Made by a program: the position numbers and the translations under genes
Origin: Anaerolineaceae bacterium
GTDB taxonomy: Bacteria; Chloroflexota; Anaerolineae; Anaerolineales; Anaerolineaceae
DNA: 64,000 nt
Reading direction: 5' to 3'
Assembly (NCBI GenBank): GCA_030653365.1
Contig: JAURZL010000009.1
Span: 62,001-126,000 of the forward strand
Notes under the pieces: model-generated
Told to the model about the DNA's origin: nothing
The model's database searches: none
The model's input: the letters and a program-made list of their open reading frames with translations, nothing else
In this document: piece after piece, positions 10,872-18,885 of the stretch
Layout of the letters: each line of letters starts with the position of its first letter
Numbering within the stretch: the stretch's first letter is position 1

Positions 10872-11945
10872 CTATCCTTCAGGTAATAGTGAAACAGCGA
10901 ACATAAGGATTAATGAGACAGCCAACAAGGCTGCCAGAACAATAAATAGCATTCTCCAATTTACACCTCTCGATATTTTCTCGGCTGGAATGGGTGGAAA
11001 ATAGGGTTTCAGTGCATTGACCAGAGTCACGACATCCGGAAAACGAGTTTGTGGGTTGACACTGATCGCTTTTTCAACAATTACAGGGATTTCCTTCAGG
11101 TCTATTCTTCCGGATGGTTTGAATGCGCCGGATTTTATACTGCGAAAAACCGTTTCATCTTTCTTGAGATGATATTCATATGCCGGTCTTCCGGTTAACA
11201 TTTCATATAATAGAAGGCCAATTCCATATACATCAGCAGAATGTGCCACATTTCCACTGGGAGATAGGATCTCAGGTGCTGTATAAGCAGGCAAATTATA
11301 TTGATCATTCCAAATTTGAGGAATATTGTTGGTTAAGTCCCCTACACCAAGATCCAATAACAAAGGCCTTGGAATGCCTTGTTTATCAAAACGTAAAAAA
11401 ACAATATCCGGGTTTAAACAAAGATGGATTTTTCCAGCCCGGTGAAGGTAAATAATTACATCACTGATACTGATACCAATCCAACCAACATGTTGAAACC
11501 AGGGTTGTGGATTTTTAAATAAATAATTCCTGAGTACTTCGCCTTCAAAAAATTGGAAAACAGCATAATATTTAACTTTCCCCTGAATGACAGTCCATCC
11601 ATAAGGATGTTGGGCGATTGTGCTTTGGGGATGGGCAGGTAATAATACCGGTAATAAGGGATGTTGACCAGCTTTTGCCAACTGATAGAATGCGATTGCT
11701 TCCTGGCGTAATTTGTCCTCACATCCGGTATTCGCAATTTTTAAGAAAACAACTTCATTTTCACGGCGGGCTTGATATACGATAGCTGAACGTAAAATCA
11801 CTAATGGTTGCACTATTTCAAAAATGCCAAACCATTCACCGTTATTAAATATTTCGGTTGCATTTTCTGCCGGGCAATGTTTCTCCTGGCACCAAAGATT
11901 AAAATCTTGCGAAATGACATTACACTTAAGACAAATTCGATTCAT
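10872..11945 (-). CDS. membrane-anchored pseudokinase with N-terminal Cys motif, EssB-like
   Basis: 357 residues with a protein-kinase fold. The N-terminus has spaced Cys residues (CLKCNVISQDFNLWCQ, then HC) that could form a small zinc site. The beta3 Lys (VVFLKIANTG) and a candidate helix-C Glu remain, but the catalytic loop HRDLKPxN is replaced by HLCLNPDIVF, so the catalytic Asp is lost, and DFG reads DLG. One transmembrane helix lies at ~331-352, leaving only a few residues outside. EssB/YukC of Firmicute type VII systems has a pseudokinase-like cytosolic domain and a membrane helix, so this is probably the functional counterpart although most of an outer domain is absent. It lies 10 bases upstream of the ATPase gene. 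An active kinase is unlikely but not excluded. Confidence 0.75.
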   Translation of the reverse strand: MNRICLKCNVISQDFNLWCQEKHCPAENATEIFNNGEWFGIFEIVQPLVILRSAIVYQARRENEVVFLKIANTGCEDKLRQEAIAFYQLAKAGQHPLLPVLLPAHPQSTIAQHPYGWTVIQGKVKYYAVFQFFEGEVLRNYLFKNPQPWFQHVGWIGISISDVIIYLHRAGKIHLCLNPDIVFLRFDKQGIPRPLLLDLGVGDLTNNIPQIWNDQYNLPAYTAPEILSPSGNVAHSADVYGIGLLLYEMLTGRPAYEYHLKKDETVFRSIKSGAFKPSGRIDLKEIPVIVEKAISVNPQTRFPDVVTLVNALKPYFPPIPAEKISRGVNWRMLFIVLAALLAVSLILMFAVSLLPEG

Positions 11946-11988
11946 AATGCCTCATATTTTTCGCGTAAAAACTTGCAGAATAAAGGTA

Positions 11989-12020
11989 GCAAGTATATGG
12001 ATGAGGATCCATATACTTGC
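11989..12020 (-). terminator. hairpin between the WXG100 genes and the secretion machinery genes
   Basis: Perfect 14-bp inverted repeat (11989-12002 with 12007-12020; arm GCAAGTATATGGAT), 4-base loop, in the 106-base gap after the last WXG100 gene. No long U tract follows on the minus strand, so a partial terminator or an RNA-stabilising or processing hairpin fits better than a full stop. It would let substrates be made in excess over the membrane parts. Confidence 0.55.
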
Positions 12021-12051
12021 TATTCGTCCCTATTTGAATAACATATCTCAA

Positions 12052-12348
12052 TTATCTAAATCTACGTGAACCTGATTCATCACCGGTTCGGTAGTGCAAA
12101 ATTGCACCATTTAGATCATTTTGTAATTCATTCATTTTCTTGGCCATTCTTTGGACGCGTGGTTTTATTGTACTGAGATATCGTTCAACCGCTGCTCCAC
12201 CGAATAATCCTACAAAAGCTGATGCTCGTAGGAGGTTGATAGCTACTTCCAAGGCTTTGGTAACACCTTTTAAGATATCGCTAAAGGTACCAAAAGCTTT
12301 TGCCATCTTTTCGACTTGGGGAATATCCATAAAAACTTCTTCAGCCAT
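12052..12348 (-). CDS. WXG100-like small protein without the WxG motif
   Basis: 98 residues, predicted mostly helical, the size of ESAT-6 family proteins. The middle turn reads GLFGGAAVERYL in place of the usual WxG-x-x-x-x-F, but its place and spacing fit a helical hairpin (helix ~10-45, turn ~48-54, helix ~55-88). It ends in a polar tail with Tyr and Asp (HYRTGDESGSRRF), loosely recalling the C-terminal export signals of ESX substrates. It is the last of five such genes before the machinery genes. GGAGATACAAAA precedes the ATG. It is probably a secreted partner; family membership is inferred from size and context. Confidence 0.6.
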   Translation of the reverse strand: MAEEVFMDIPQVEKMAKAFGTFSDILKGVTKALEVAINLLRASAFVGLFGGAAVERYLSTIKPRVQRMAKKMNELQNDLNGAILHYRTGDESGSRRFR

Positions 12349-12371
12349 TTTTGTATCTCCTTTTTAGATTT

Positions 12372-12707
12372 CTAACCCTTGAAAATTTTTGAAAAGACAT
12401 CAACCATTTCATTGGCTTTGGAAGCCGCTTGTTTATCAGCTTGATTCATAGTTTCAACGGCTTTCTTGATTGCCTCGCTGAAACTCATATTAATGTTGCC
12501 AATACTGGCCAATTGAGGAATCACACGAGTTGTCATTTCATTAACGAACTTAACGCTTCCATCTCCCTTCCAGATACCACCGGTTACCTGCTGTACATAA
12601 CCTTTCAACGGAGAGGTAATTGCGCTTTGAATAATATTGATTTGAGCTGTGATCATACCGGTCACAGACTGGACTATACTTCGTGCAAGTTTAAAGATAC
12701 CAAACAT
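12372..12707 (-). CDS. WXG100 family protein
   Basis: 111 residues. Two amphipathic helices flank GGIWKGDGSVKFVNEM, a clear WxG turn with the conserved Phe a few residues on. The N-terminus (MFGIFKLARSIVQSVTGM) is more hydrophobic than in its neighbours and has no cleavable signal. The protein ends in a short basic stretch (DVFSKIFKG). GGAGGTAAATA precedes the ATG. It probably forms a helical-hairpin dimer with one of the adjacent small proteins and leaves through the EssC-like ATPase. It is more divergent than the MADK-type paralogues upstream. Confidence 0.75.
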   Translation of the reverse strand: MFGIFKLARSIVQSVTGMITAQINIIQSAITSPLKGYVQQVTGGIWKGDGSVKFVNEMTTRVIPQLASIGNINMSFSEAIKKAVETMNQADKQAASKANEMVDVFSKIFKG

Positions 12708-12726
12708 TATTTACCTCCGAGTTGGA

Positions 12727-13023
12727 TTAATTAAAAAGACCACCAGCACCTGAATCAGAAGATTTCATATCCTGGATGGCGTCCAAAATATCTTTCGAAA
12801 CCTCATTAAACTTATCAGCAAGTTTTTTAACTTGGGGGACATAAGAACTGGTTAACGCATTGGCAAATGCTTCGCCAGAGTCTCCGAGGAGTGCCCCATT
12901 CTGCATTTCTTGGGCAGAAGTTTGTCCTAGTTTAGCAGTTTCAGCTAATCTTTGTGCCACTGCTTTACATTGGTTCGCCATTTCTGTCATCGCAGGATAA
13001 TTAAGCTTAATCTTATCTGCCAT
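12727..13023 (-). CDS. WXG100-like protein with an LxG turn
   Basis: 98 residues, starting MADKIKLNYPAM like the two upstream paralogues (MADKTEVNYEQL, MADKTIVNYDEL). The turn reads GALLGDSGEAFANAL, so the Trp of WxG is Leu while the Gly and Phe spacing is kept. The second helix (VPQVKKLADKFNEVSKDILDAI) matches the family and the tail is Gly/Ser-rich. AAAAGGAGAATAAAA precedes the ATG. It is a likely heterodimer partner or substrate of the type VII system. Confidence 0.75.
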   Translation of the reverse strand: MADKIKLNYPAMTEMANQCKAVAQRLAETAKLGQTSAQEMQNGALLGDSGEAFANALTSSYVPQVKKLADKFNEVSKDILDAIQDMKSSDSGAGGLFN

Positions 13024-13048
13024 TTTTATTCTCCTTTTTCTTTAGTAA

Positions 13049-13357
13049 TTAATCACCGATAGATTTAACAAAACCTTGGCATTGCTCTTCTGCACTGCGA
13101 TATATTTTAGCAATGGCATCCGACGCCGCGCCTGCAGCAGCCAAAGCCTGAACCAGATTCGCTAATGATGGAAGAAGTTTTTCATTCATTTCCCGAAAGA
13201 ATTGATCTGAACCGCGCCCAATCCATCCTGTGCCATGTAATCCGTCCACGCGACCCTTTGTTTGGCTCAACAATTGATTGATCGCATCGCTTTCGGATTT
13301 AAATTTCTTACTAATACCATTCAATTGTTCATAATTGACTTCAGTCTTATCAGCCAT
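13049..13357 (-). CDS. WXG100 family protein
   Basis: 102 residues from the ATG at 13357, chosen because AAAGGAAATAAA lies just before it; an in-frame ATG five codons upstream has no ribosome site. The turn motif is GWIGRGSDQFFREM, a canonical WxG with the downstream Phe. The second helix runs into IAKIYRSAEEQCQGF, nearly the same as in the next paralogue (ISKIYRTAEEQC). It is about half of the 375-residue upstream protein without its Gly-rich tail, so the two probably arose by duplication. Expected to be exported as a helical-hairpin dimer. Confidence 0.85.
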   Translation of the reverse strand: MADKTEVNYEQLNGISKKFKSESDAINQLLSQTKGRVDGLHGTGWIGRGSDQFFREMNEKLLPSLANLVQALAAAGAASDAIAKIYRSAEEQCQGFVKSIGD

Positions 13358-13529
13358 TTTATTTCCTTTCATCCAATAGATATAAAAATGTTGTCTGTCA
13401 CAATGATGTAAATTATGATGGGTCTGTCAGTTTTTATTTCTAAAAAAAACCACTGACAACGTTGGAATGTTTTTTATCTCTTAATTTAACCTCCTTTACT
13501 TCGAAAAATAATAACGACTTCGATGATTG

Positions 13530-14657
13530 CTACTTATTATCTTTGTCTTTGACAACTTTTTTAGCAGCTGCTGCTGCTGCACCAACACCGCCGACAACAC
13601 CGGCTGTCCCTGCGGTAGAAATGCCTTCGCCTTGTTCAGGAGCTGAAGGTGCTGGTGAACTACTTGGAGCAGGAGCTCCACTTGGGCCACCTGTTCCGCC
13701 ACCCACACCGGCTCCACCTGAACTTTGATAAACATGATCTGGCATGGATTGACCACCACCAATACCAGCTGCCGATGAACCTCCTCCGCTGCTACCCGAT
13801 GATTCTGATCCAGTTAAACCAGCACCCATATTTCCGAGATCTCCCTGTAATCCAGAGCTATCTCCGCCACCTGCTCCCCCACCGCCAGAGCCGCCCCCAC
13901 TGGATAAGTCGGAAGAACCTGCTTGTGAACCAGCCATTGAACCTGAATCTGATCCTGCTGAGGAGGAATCTACCCCTCCTGCCGCGCCCCCGCTACCAAC
14001 ATCACCAAACTGGCTGGCACCAAAATCACTACTTCCACCAGCTTCTCCTGACATTTGGCCTATATCGCCAAACTGGCCAGCACCAAAGTCGGAACCACTT
14101 GCTGCACCACCACTTCCGCCAGAATCTCCTGACATTTGTCCAATATCTCCAAACTGACCAGCACCAAAGTCGGATCCACCTGCTGCTCCACCAGCGCCAC
14201 CAGCTTCTCCAGACATTTGGCCTAGATTCCCGAATTGTCCAGCACCAAAATCGGAATCACCTGATGCTCCGCCACTGCCGCCGACTACTCCTGACATTTG
14301 TCCAATATCCCCGAATTGTCCTGAGCCAAAATCACCCTCTCCACCTTCACCTTCGCTGCCAATTCGCTTCATATGATTAGCACACTGTTCCTCGGCGGTG
14401 CGGTAAATCTTGGAGATGCTTGCAACTGTCTTGGAAGAAAACAATAATGCTTCCTGTAAATTCTGCATAGACGGAATTAATTTTTGTTCCATTTCATCAA
14501 AAAACGCATCTGAACCAGCACCTATCCATTCCGTTTGCATATTGTGAACAGATTGTCGAAGTTTGGCTGTCAGCTGGCCGATAACTTCCCCTTCATTTCC
14601 AAATTTCTTTTGGATATTCAGTAGTTCGTCATAATTTACAATTGTCTTATCTGCCAT
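13530..14657 (-). CDS. WXG100 protein with a long Gly/Ser-rich repeat tail
   Basis: 375 residues. Residues 1-100 are a WXG100 domain (TEWIGAGSDAFFDEM, W44). From ~108 to 222 there are five copies of a unit close to SDFGAGQFGDIGQMSG, separated by Gly/Ala/Ser linkers, then a Gly/Ser/Pro/Ala-rich region and a charged end (KVVKDKDNK). WXG100 proteins normally end near residue 100; long C-terminal extensions are known in effector families, but this tail has no enzymatic look and may be a surface fibre or spacer. It is the first small-protein gene after the VWA-FHA gene. A long open frame on the opposite strand is only a shadow of the repeats. Confidence 0.85.
   Translation of the reverse strand: MADKTIVNYDELLNIQKKFGNEGEVIGQLTAKLRQSVHNMQTEWIGAGSDAFFDEMEQKLIPSMQNLQEALLFSSKTVASISKIYRTAEEQCANHMKRIGSEGEGGEGDFGSGQFGDIGQMSGVVGGSGGASGDSDFGAGQFGNLGQMSGEAGGAGGAAGGSDFGAGQFGDIGQMSGDSGGSGGAASGSDFGAGQFGDIGQMSGEAGGSSDFGASQFGDVGSGGAAGGVDSSSAGSDSGSMAGSQAGSSDLSSGGGSGGGGAGGGDSSGLQGDLGNMGAGLTGSESSGSSGGGSSAAGIGGGQSMPDHVYQSSGGAGVGGGTGGPSGAPAPSSSPAPSAPEQGEGISTAGTAGVVGGVGAAAAAAKKVVKDKDNK
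13992..14336 (-). repeat. coding tandem repeats in the WXG100 tail
   Basis: Five imperfect repeat units encoding [SG]DFG[AS][GS]QFG[DN][ILV]G, the first four continuing QMSG, with variable Gly-rich spacers. The DNA copies are close enough to expect copy-number change between strains. Confidence 0.8.
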
Positions 14658-14672
14658 TTTTATCTCATCCTT

Positions 14673-17009
14673 CTAGGAACCTTCAAAAACTAATTCGATA
14701 CTTGGTCCAATTTGTACCCTGCAACCGTTATTCAAATACATTGGTTGTCCAGGGCTTAAAGGTGCACCATTAACTTTGGTACCGTTACTGCTATTCATAT
14801 CGGTGATCATGTAACGTCTGGACTGGCTATCCATGGTTATTTGAGCATGCAACCGTGATACACTGACTTCATTTAGTGTCAACGAAGCACCTACTCTGCC
14901 TATGGTGAAAGGTAAAGGTTGAATGGAAATACGTTGGCCTGGAGATATCACATCTTGTGGGGCCTTCATAACTGACAAGGTAGGTGAACTGAACATTGGA
15001 GATACCTGAGTTGCATCCATCATAGATGGACCGCCCACAATGGTCCTGTCCAATTGATCCGGTGAAAGGTTTCCAACGGGATAATTGCTGGAAGGCATTA
15101 TCGGGACGTTATAAGCAGGTGGTGCAGGTTTAGGAGCAGGGCTCTGCCTGACTGGTTGTTGTGGAATTTTTCCTTGAATGGGTTCATTGGTGGCAAAAGG
15201 AGAGAAATCCTTTTGGCCTTTTTTCTTGTTTTTCCCTACTTTTCCTCCCAATCTACCTTGCATCACCGGTGTTCCTGAGAGAGATTTTTCACGCCAGTTG
15301 TAAATCATCAGGAAGGCTATCACTACCAGGATAATTCCAATAATTATATAGAAGAAAATTGGAGATGCCTTCAATGCGGAAAAGATTTTGGAAAATATTG
15401 AAACTCGTTGGGCTTCATAGACAATTCCAGTGTATTCCTGGGTGGTGAATACACTATTCCCGTCTCCTAAAGCACGTAAGAGAATGGTGTACTTCCCTGA
15501 TTCCACTTTTGTATCTGACATAGGAATGGTGATCGATCCACTGCCATTTGGGAGTATCTCACTGGTGAACGTTGAATTCGGGACAACTGTATTGGTGTCT
15601 TCATTAATTAACCAACCATCATAGCCTTTGACCAAAATGGGGTTTGTTGTCGCAACTTGAATAATCAGGTCATTATTATCCTGAATAACAGATTGGATCG
15701 TCAATTGGGGTAATACACCTGAAGGATCGTAGGTGAAAACATGGGTTAATTCTGTGAATTGCTTTCCATCCTGGTCCCGGAAGATGACGAAGGGAATATT
15801 GTTATCATCTGTTACAACTACCCGCATTTCATATTCTCGTTCTGGCACCAAATCAGAAGTTGGGATATTTAAAGTGTTGAATTGGGCAATATTTTCAAAG
15901 ACAAATTCAGTGACCTTTGCCCCCCCTCTTTCTTCCCAAATGGCGACTTTTAGATAATTTATAAATTCCGGAGACGTGAAGGATAGCTGAACATCATAGG
16001 TCATCGTCTCAGGTCGCAGTGCAAAACCATCCAGCTTGGCGGTTACCGGACTGGGTGGTCCAGGATACTCCTTGCTGGAATTGACCATAAAAGCAATCGT
16101 TAGTTCTCCAGCGTCTTGCAGACCCATGGTGAGAACTGCATTATTTTCTCCCTGCCTGGGATAGATTGTCGATTCAACCATCCATTGGGCTTTCAATCCT
16201 AACATAATCTGTTCAAATGAATTCTTTAATTGGCTCTGATTTCCAATGGCTGAAAAACCACCGGTACTGGCAGCCATATTTTCCAGTTCCAGGGAATTGA
16301 TGTTCCCCGCTGAAACTGATAAACCAATCGTATGGATCGGAACCTGTGCCTTCATGGCTTTATCAACCAGTTCCCGATATGTGTGCTGGCTGCAAACACT
16401 TCCTGTTTGGGTTTCATCTTTCCCATCTGTGAACAAAATGACGGCGCGTCTGCCAACCGGAGCTTTTTCCATCGCTTCCACAGCGGTGAAAGCAGCATCA
16501 TACAGACAGGTTCCCCTTCCAGTAGTTTTCAGTTGATCAATTGCAAAGGAAATTGCGGACTGATTTTCAGTAAAATCCTGCAACAAGACTATTTCTTCGT
16601 CAAATTGAACGACAGAAAAGAAAGCATTGTTGGGGACATTCGTGAGGGCCAGTTTGGCGGCATCTTTTAGAATTTGTTGGGAACTGGCCATACTACCACT
16701 GGCATCCAGCACCATGGTGATATAAATGGGAATATCCGGTTGTTTGATTTCTCCGCCAGAAATAAAACCTGTATTCAACAGGGTTATTTGTGCTGTTTGC
16801 GGTGTAATATCTGTTATAGCCTGACCGGATTGTTTATCAAACAGGTTAAAATAAACCTTTAGATTCACTGAATCCGGTAACTCGATTGTTGAAATTGTGT
16901 TGATGCGCACATCCGGTTGAGAAGTTTGTGCAACTACATCAGTAAAAAAAGAAAATGCCAGAAAAACAATAAGTAGGCACATCAAAGCTCTTTTAAGCAT
17001 TGAGTCCAA
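14673..17009 (-). CDS. secreted VWA domain - membrane helix - cytoplasmic FHA protein
   Basis: 778 residues. A signal peptide or anchor is seen at ~1-28 (LMCLLIVFLAFSFF..VVAQ). A von Willebrand A domain follows at ~93-275 with an intact metal site (DASGSMASS, later FTDGKDETQTGS). Next come beta-rich modules, one membrane helix at ~555-578 (FFYIIIGIILVVIAFLMIY), a basic Pro-rich linker, and an FHA domain at ~690-778 (GRVGASL, VSRLHAQI, NSSNGTKVNG). The topology puts VWA outside and FHA inside, a possible bridge between envelope and phospho-signalling. The TTG at 17009 is preferred because AAGGAGG sits about 6 bases before it; the ATG at 17000 would be about 15 away. It heads the secretion operon, so it is likely a structural or regulatory part. 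Confidence 0.8.
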   Translation of the reverse strand: MDSMLKRALMCLLIVFLAFSFFTDVVAQTSQPDVRINTISTIELPDSVNLKVYFNLFDKQSGQAITDITPQTAQITLLNTGFISGGEIKQPDIPIYITMVLDASGSMASSQQILKDAAKLALTNVPNNAFFSVVQFDEEIVLLQDFTENQSAISFAIDQLKTTGRGTCLYDAAFTAVEAMEKAPVGRRAVILFTDGKDETQTGSVCSQHTYRELVDKAMKAQVPIHTIGLSVSAGNINSLELENMAASTGGFSAIGNQSQLKNSFEQIMLGLKAQWMVESTIYPRQGENNAVLTMGLQDAGELTIAFMVNSSKEYPGPPSPVTAKLDGFALRPETMTYDVQLSFTSPEFINYLKVAIWEERGGAKVTEFVFENIAQFNTLNIPTSDLVPEREYEMRVVVTDDNNIPFVIFRDQDGKQFTELTHVFTYDPSGVLPQLTIQSVIQDNNDLIIQVATTNPILVKGYDGWLINEDTNTVVPNSTFTSEILPNGSGSITIPMSDTKVESGKYTILLRALGDGNSVFTTQEYTGIVYEAQRVSIFSKIFSALKASPIFFYIIIGIILVVIAFLMIYNWREKSLSGTPVMQGRLGGKVGKNKKKGQKDFSPFATNEPIQGKIPQQPVRQSPAPKPAPPAYNVPIMPSSNYPVGNLSPDQLDRTIVGGPSMMDATQVSPMFSSPTLSVMKAPQDVISPGQRISIQPLPFTIGRVGASLTLNEVSVSRLHAQITMDSQSRRYMITDMNSSNGTKVNGAPLSPGQPMYLNNGCRVQIGPSIELVFEGS

Positions 17010-17064
17010 GCGCCCCTCCTTGAATTAAAATAATTACTAGATCGATAAACAATATTTAAAAAAT

Positions 17065-17092
17065 ATTATAGCAATAAAACAATTTATTACAA
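17065..17092 (-). promoter_or_regulatory. likely promoter of the type VII secretion operon
   Basis: On the minus strand TTGTAA (17092-17087) and TATAAT (17070-17065) are separated by 16 bases, upstream of the TTG start at 17009. The surrounding DNA is very AT-rich, so chance matches are possible. Confidence 0.45.
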
Positions 17093-17178
17093 ACATCTTA
17101 AATGAATGTATAAAGTTATATATATAATATGACTTTATTCAAAATAATTCAAGAATGAAATTCTTTTGTATCGACTTT

Positions 17179-17820
17179 TTATGGCGAAATTGGCATTATT
17201 GTGTTGGGATTTGTTTCAATTATCTCAGCCTGAATTTTTCCCCGTGATAATTCCAGCAATTTGTGATTAAATGGTTCATAGTGATCGACCATGAATTGGA
17301 TGGTGATGGTTATATCTGGGCCAAATTCCTCATCCAGGATCTTTCCATGTTGATCATGTATCATCAATTTCGTTTGTTCATATAAAGCGTATGGAGTGAC
17401 GAGCATGGCAGTGTGCGTCGGCACTTTCTCAGCCACCGGTAAGATTTCCAGAACAGCTTTGACCGCATCCGTATAAGCCCGCACCAATCCACCAGTTCCT
17501 AATTTGGTCCCACCAAAATAGCGTGTAACAATTACAGCGATATCCCCTAAACCACTACCTTGTAAAACAGCCAATGCAGGTCTGCCAGCTGTCCCGGAAG
17601 GTTCGCCATCATCGCTGCAATGTGCCGTCACCGATTGTCCATATCCGATCAAAAAAGCGGGAACATGATGGGAAGCGTCTGAAAACTCATGTCGAACTTC
17701 ATGAATAAAGGCTTTGGCTTCCTCCACACTAAAAACAGGTACTGCGGATGAGATGAATCGTGAGTTAGAGACCTGTATTTCAGTCCTTGTTTTTTTTGCT
17801 GGAATTCGATAACGTTGCAT
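17179..17820 (-). CDS. yigZ: YigZ/IMPACT family protein
   Basis: 213 residues with the UPF0029/IMPACT signature: FISSAVPVFSVEEA, HHVPAFLIG, CSDDGEPSGTAGRPAL, and VIVTRYFGGTKLGTGGLVRAYTDA. A C-terminal ferredoxin-like DUF1949-type domain follows. Bacterial YigZ is a widely kept cytoplasmic protein thought to bind nucleic acid or ribosomes; its exact role is unsettled. The length is normal and the ATG at 17820 is the first methionine. It is downstream of the GNAT gene on the same strand, 44 bases away. No sign of a link to the secretion operon. Confidence 0.92.
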   Translation of the reverse strand: MQRYRIPAKKTRTEIQVSNSRFISSAVPVFSVEEAKAFIHEVRHEFSDASHHVPAFLIGYGQSVTAHCSDDGEPSGTAGRPALAVLQGSGLGDIAVIVTRYFGGTKLGTGGLVRAYTDAVKAVLEILPVAEKVPTHTAMLVTPYALYEQTKLMIHDQHGKILDEEFGPDITITIQFMVDHYEPFNHKLLELSRGKIQAEIIETNPNTIMPISP

Positions 17821-17864
17821 GTTTTTATTGTATCAGAGCAACGGATGTGAAATTCATTCAAAAA

Positions 17865-18878
17865 TTATTCTAGTGAACGTATGCGTAAATCGACACCATC
17901 CCGCAGGATTTTTTCCATGCGGACATATTGTTCGATTATTTGTAGACCAACTGATTCATATAAATGTGTCGCTCCTGTCAGGCTGTCCGAATCAACACTC
18001 AATCCCACTTTCACGCTGCTCTTCTCCTGAATCTTTTTAAATAAGTATTGGAGTAAAACTTTTCCAATGCCTTTTTTGCGCCATTCCCGCTTGACTGCCA
18101 GCAATGATACCCAACCATAATCTTGACCAAACGGAGTTGATGAAGTACCCAAAATCATGCCTATGAATTCTCCATCCGTTTCAGCAACCAACCATAATTC
18201 TGGATCATAGTTTGGATCCTGCACATGTTCAGTTTCGAATTCCTTTATGCCTTCTTCTTCGGTTGTACCAATATGACCCCAATGGTCTTCAAAGGCTTCT
18301 TCCTTTAATAAGTAAAGTTTCTTATTCTCCTCAGGTTCAACATTTCGAATCGTAATATGCTCAGGCAGAGAATCAACGGAGATGATATCCAGAAGAACTC
18401 CTTCCATTACCCAGCTGAAACGAACTGGTTTTGCCCCCATGTCAGTCAGTAATTGCACGGATGCCTGGTCCTTGATATTCATATAGCTAACGGTAAAAAG
18501 CTGAAGGTTTTCATCAGCTTTCTGCATGATCTCATTGGCTCGCCCTTCCACCCAATGATTAAGAACCCATCCAATCCCTCGATTTTTATAATCTGGGTGA
18601 ACTCTGATCCAGGTATTCACACGGACATAAGGAGGAAGGATTCCCCACACATCAGCATAAGCGATCAGGTTCTCCTGATCAAATACCATCAAGGTGTCTT
18701 TTTCCATATCCAGCGACCCTGTTTCCCATCCTGCGCTCAATTCGCCAGATTCAAATTCATCCTTCTTAATAATTTCCTGAGAACAGCGGTTAAATAAATC
18801 CGCGACTGCTTTTGCGTCATCCATTCTTGCCGAACGAAGTTGAAAATCATTTTTTAAATCCTCAAGAGTTTGATACAT
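17865..18878 (-). CDS. tandem GNAT acetyltransferase
   Basis: 337 residues from the ATG at 18878, preferred because GAGGT lies 5 bases before it; an upstream in-frame ATG at 18893 would overlap the previous gene and has no ribosome site. There are two GNAT folds. The first (~10-165) has VRVNTWIRVHPDYKNRGIGWVL, the second (~175-330) has WVSLLAVKREWRKKGIGKVLL, each with the acetyl-CoA loop R/K-x-x-G-I-G. The arrangement resembles mycothiol synthase-like double GNATs, but the substrate cannot be told. It follows the MalT-like gene by 7 bases, so the two are probably co-transcribed. Confidence 0.85.
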   Translation of the reverse strand: MYQTLEDLKNDFQLRSARMDDAKAVADLFNRCSQEIIKKDEFESGELSAGWETGSLDMEKDTLMVFDQENLIAYADVWGILPPYVRVNTWIRVHPDYKNRGIGWVLNHWVEGRANEIMQKADENLQLFTVSYMNIKDQASVQLLTDMGAKPVRFSWVMEGVLLDIISVDSLPEHITIRNVEPEENKKLYLLKEEAFEDHWGHIGTTEEEGIKEFETEHVQDPNYDPELWLVAETDGEFIGMILGTSSTPFGQDYGWVSLLAVKREWRKKGIGKVLLQYLFKKIQEKSSVKVGLSVDSDSLTGATHLYESVGLQIIEQYVRMEKILRDGVDLRIRSLE

Positions 18879-18885
18879 GTTTACC

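Noticed and set aside
12140-12734. Plus-strand open frames opposite the WXG100 genes
   Set aside because: The minus-strand genes have good ribosome sites and family motifs; the plus-strand frames have neither.
13421-13460. Possible hairpin between the first two WXG100 genes
   Set aside because: Arms around CTGTCAG/CTGACA pair only through A/T runs with mismatches; too weak to call.
13992-14336. Possible CRISPR or intergenic tandem repeat
   Set aside because: The repeats are in frame inside a gene and encode conserved peptide units.
13649-14380. 243-codon open frame on the plus strand, His/Gln/Leu-rich
   Set aside because: It is the antisense shadow of the Gly/Ser-rich repeats of the WXG100 gene on the minus strand, has no ribosome site and no recognisable domain.
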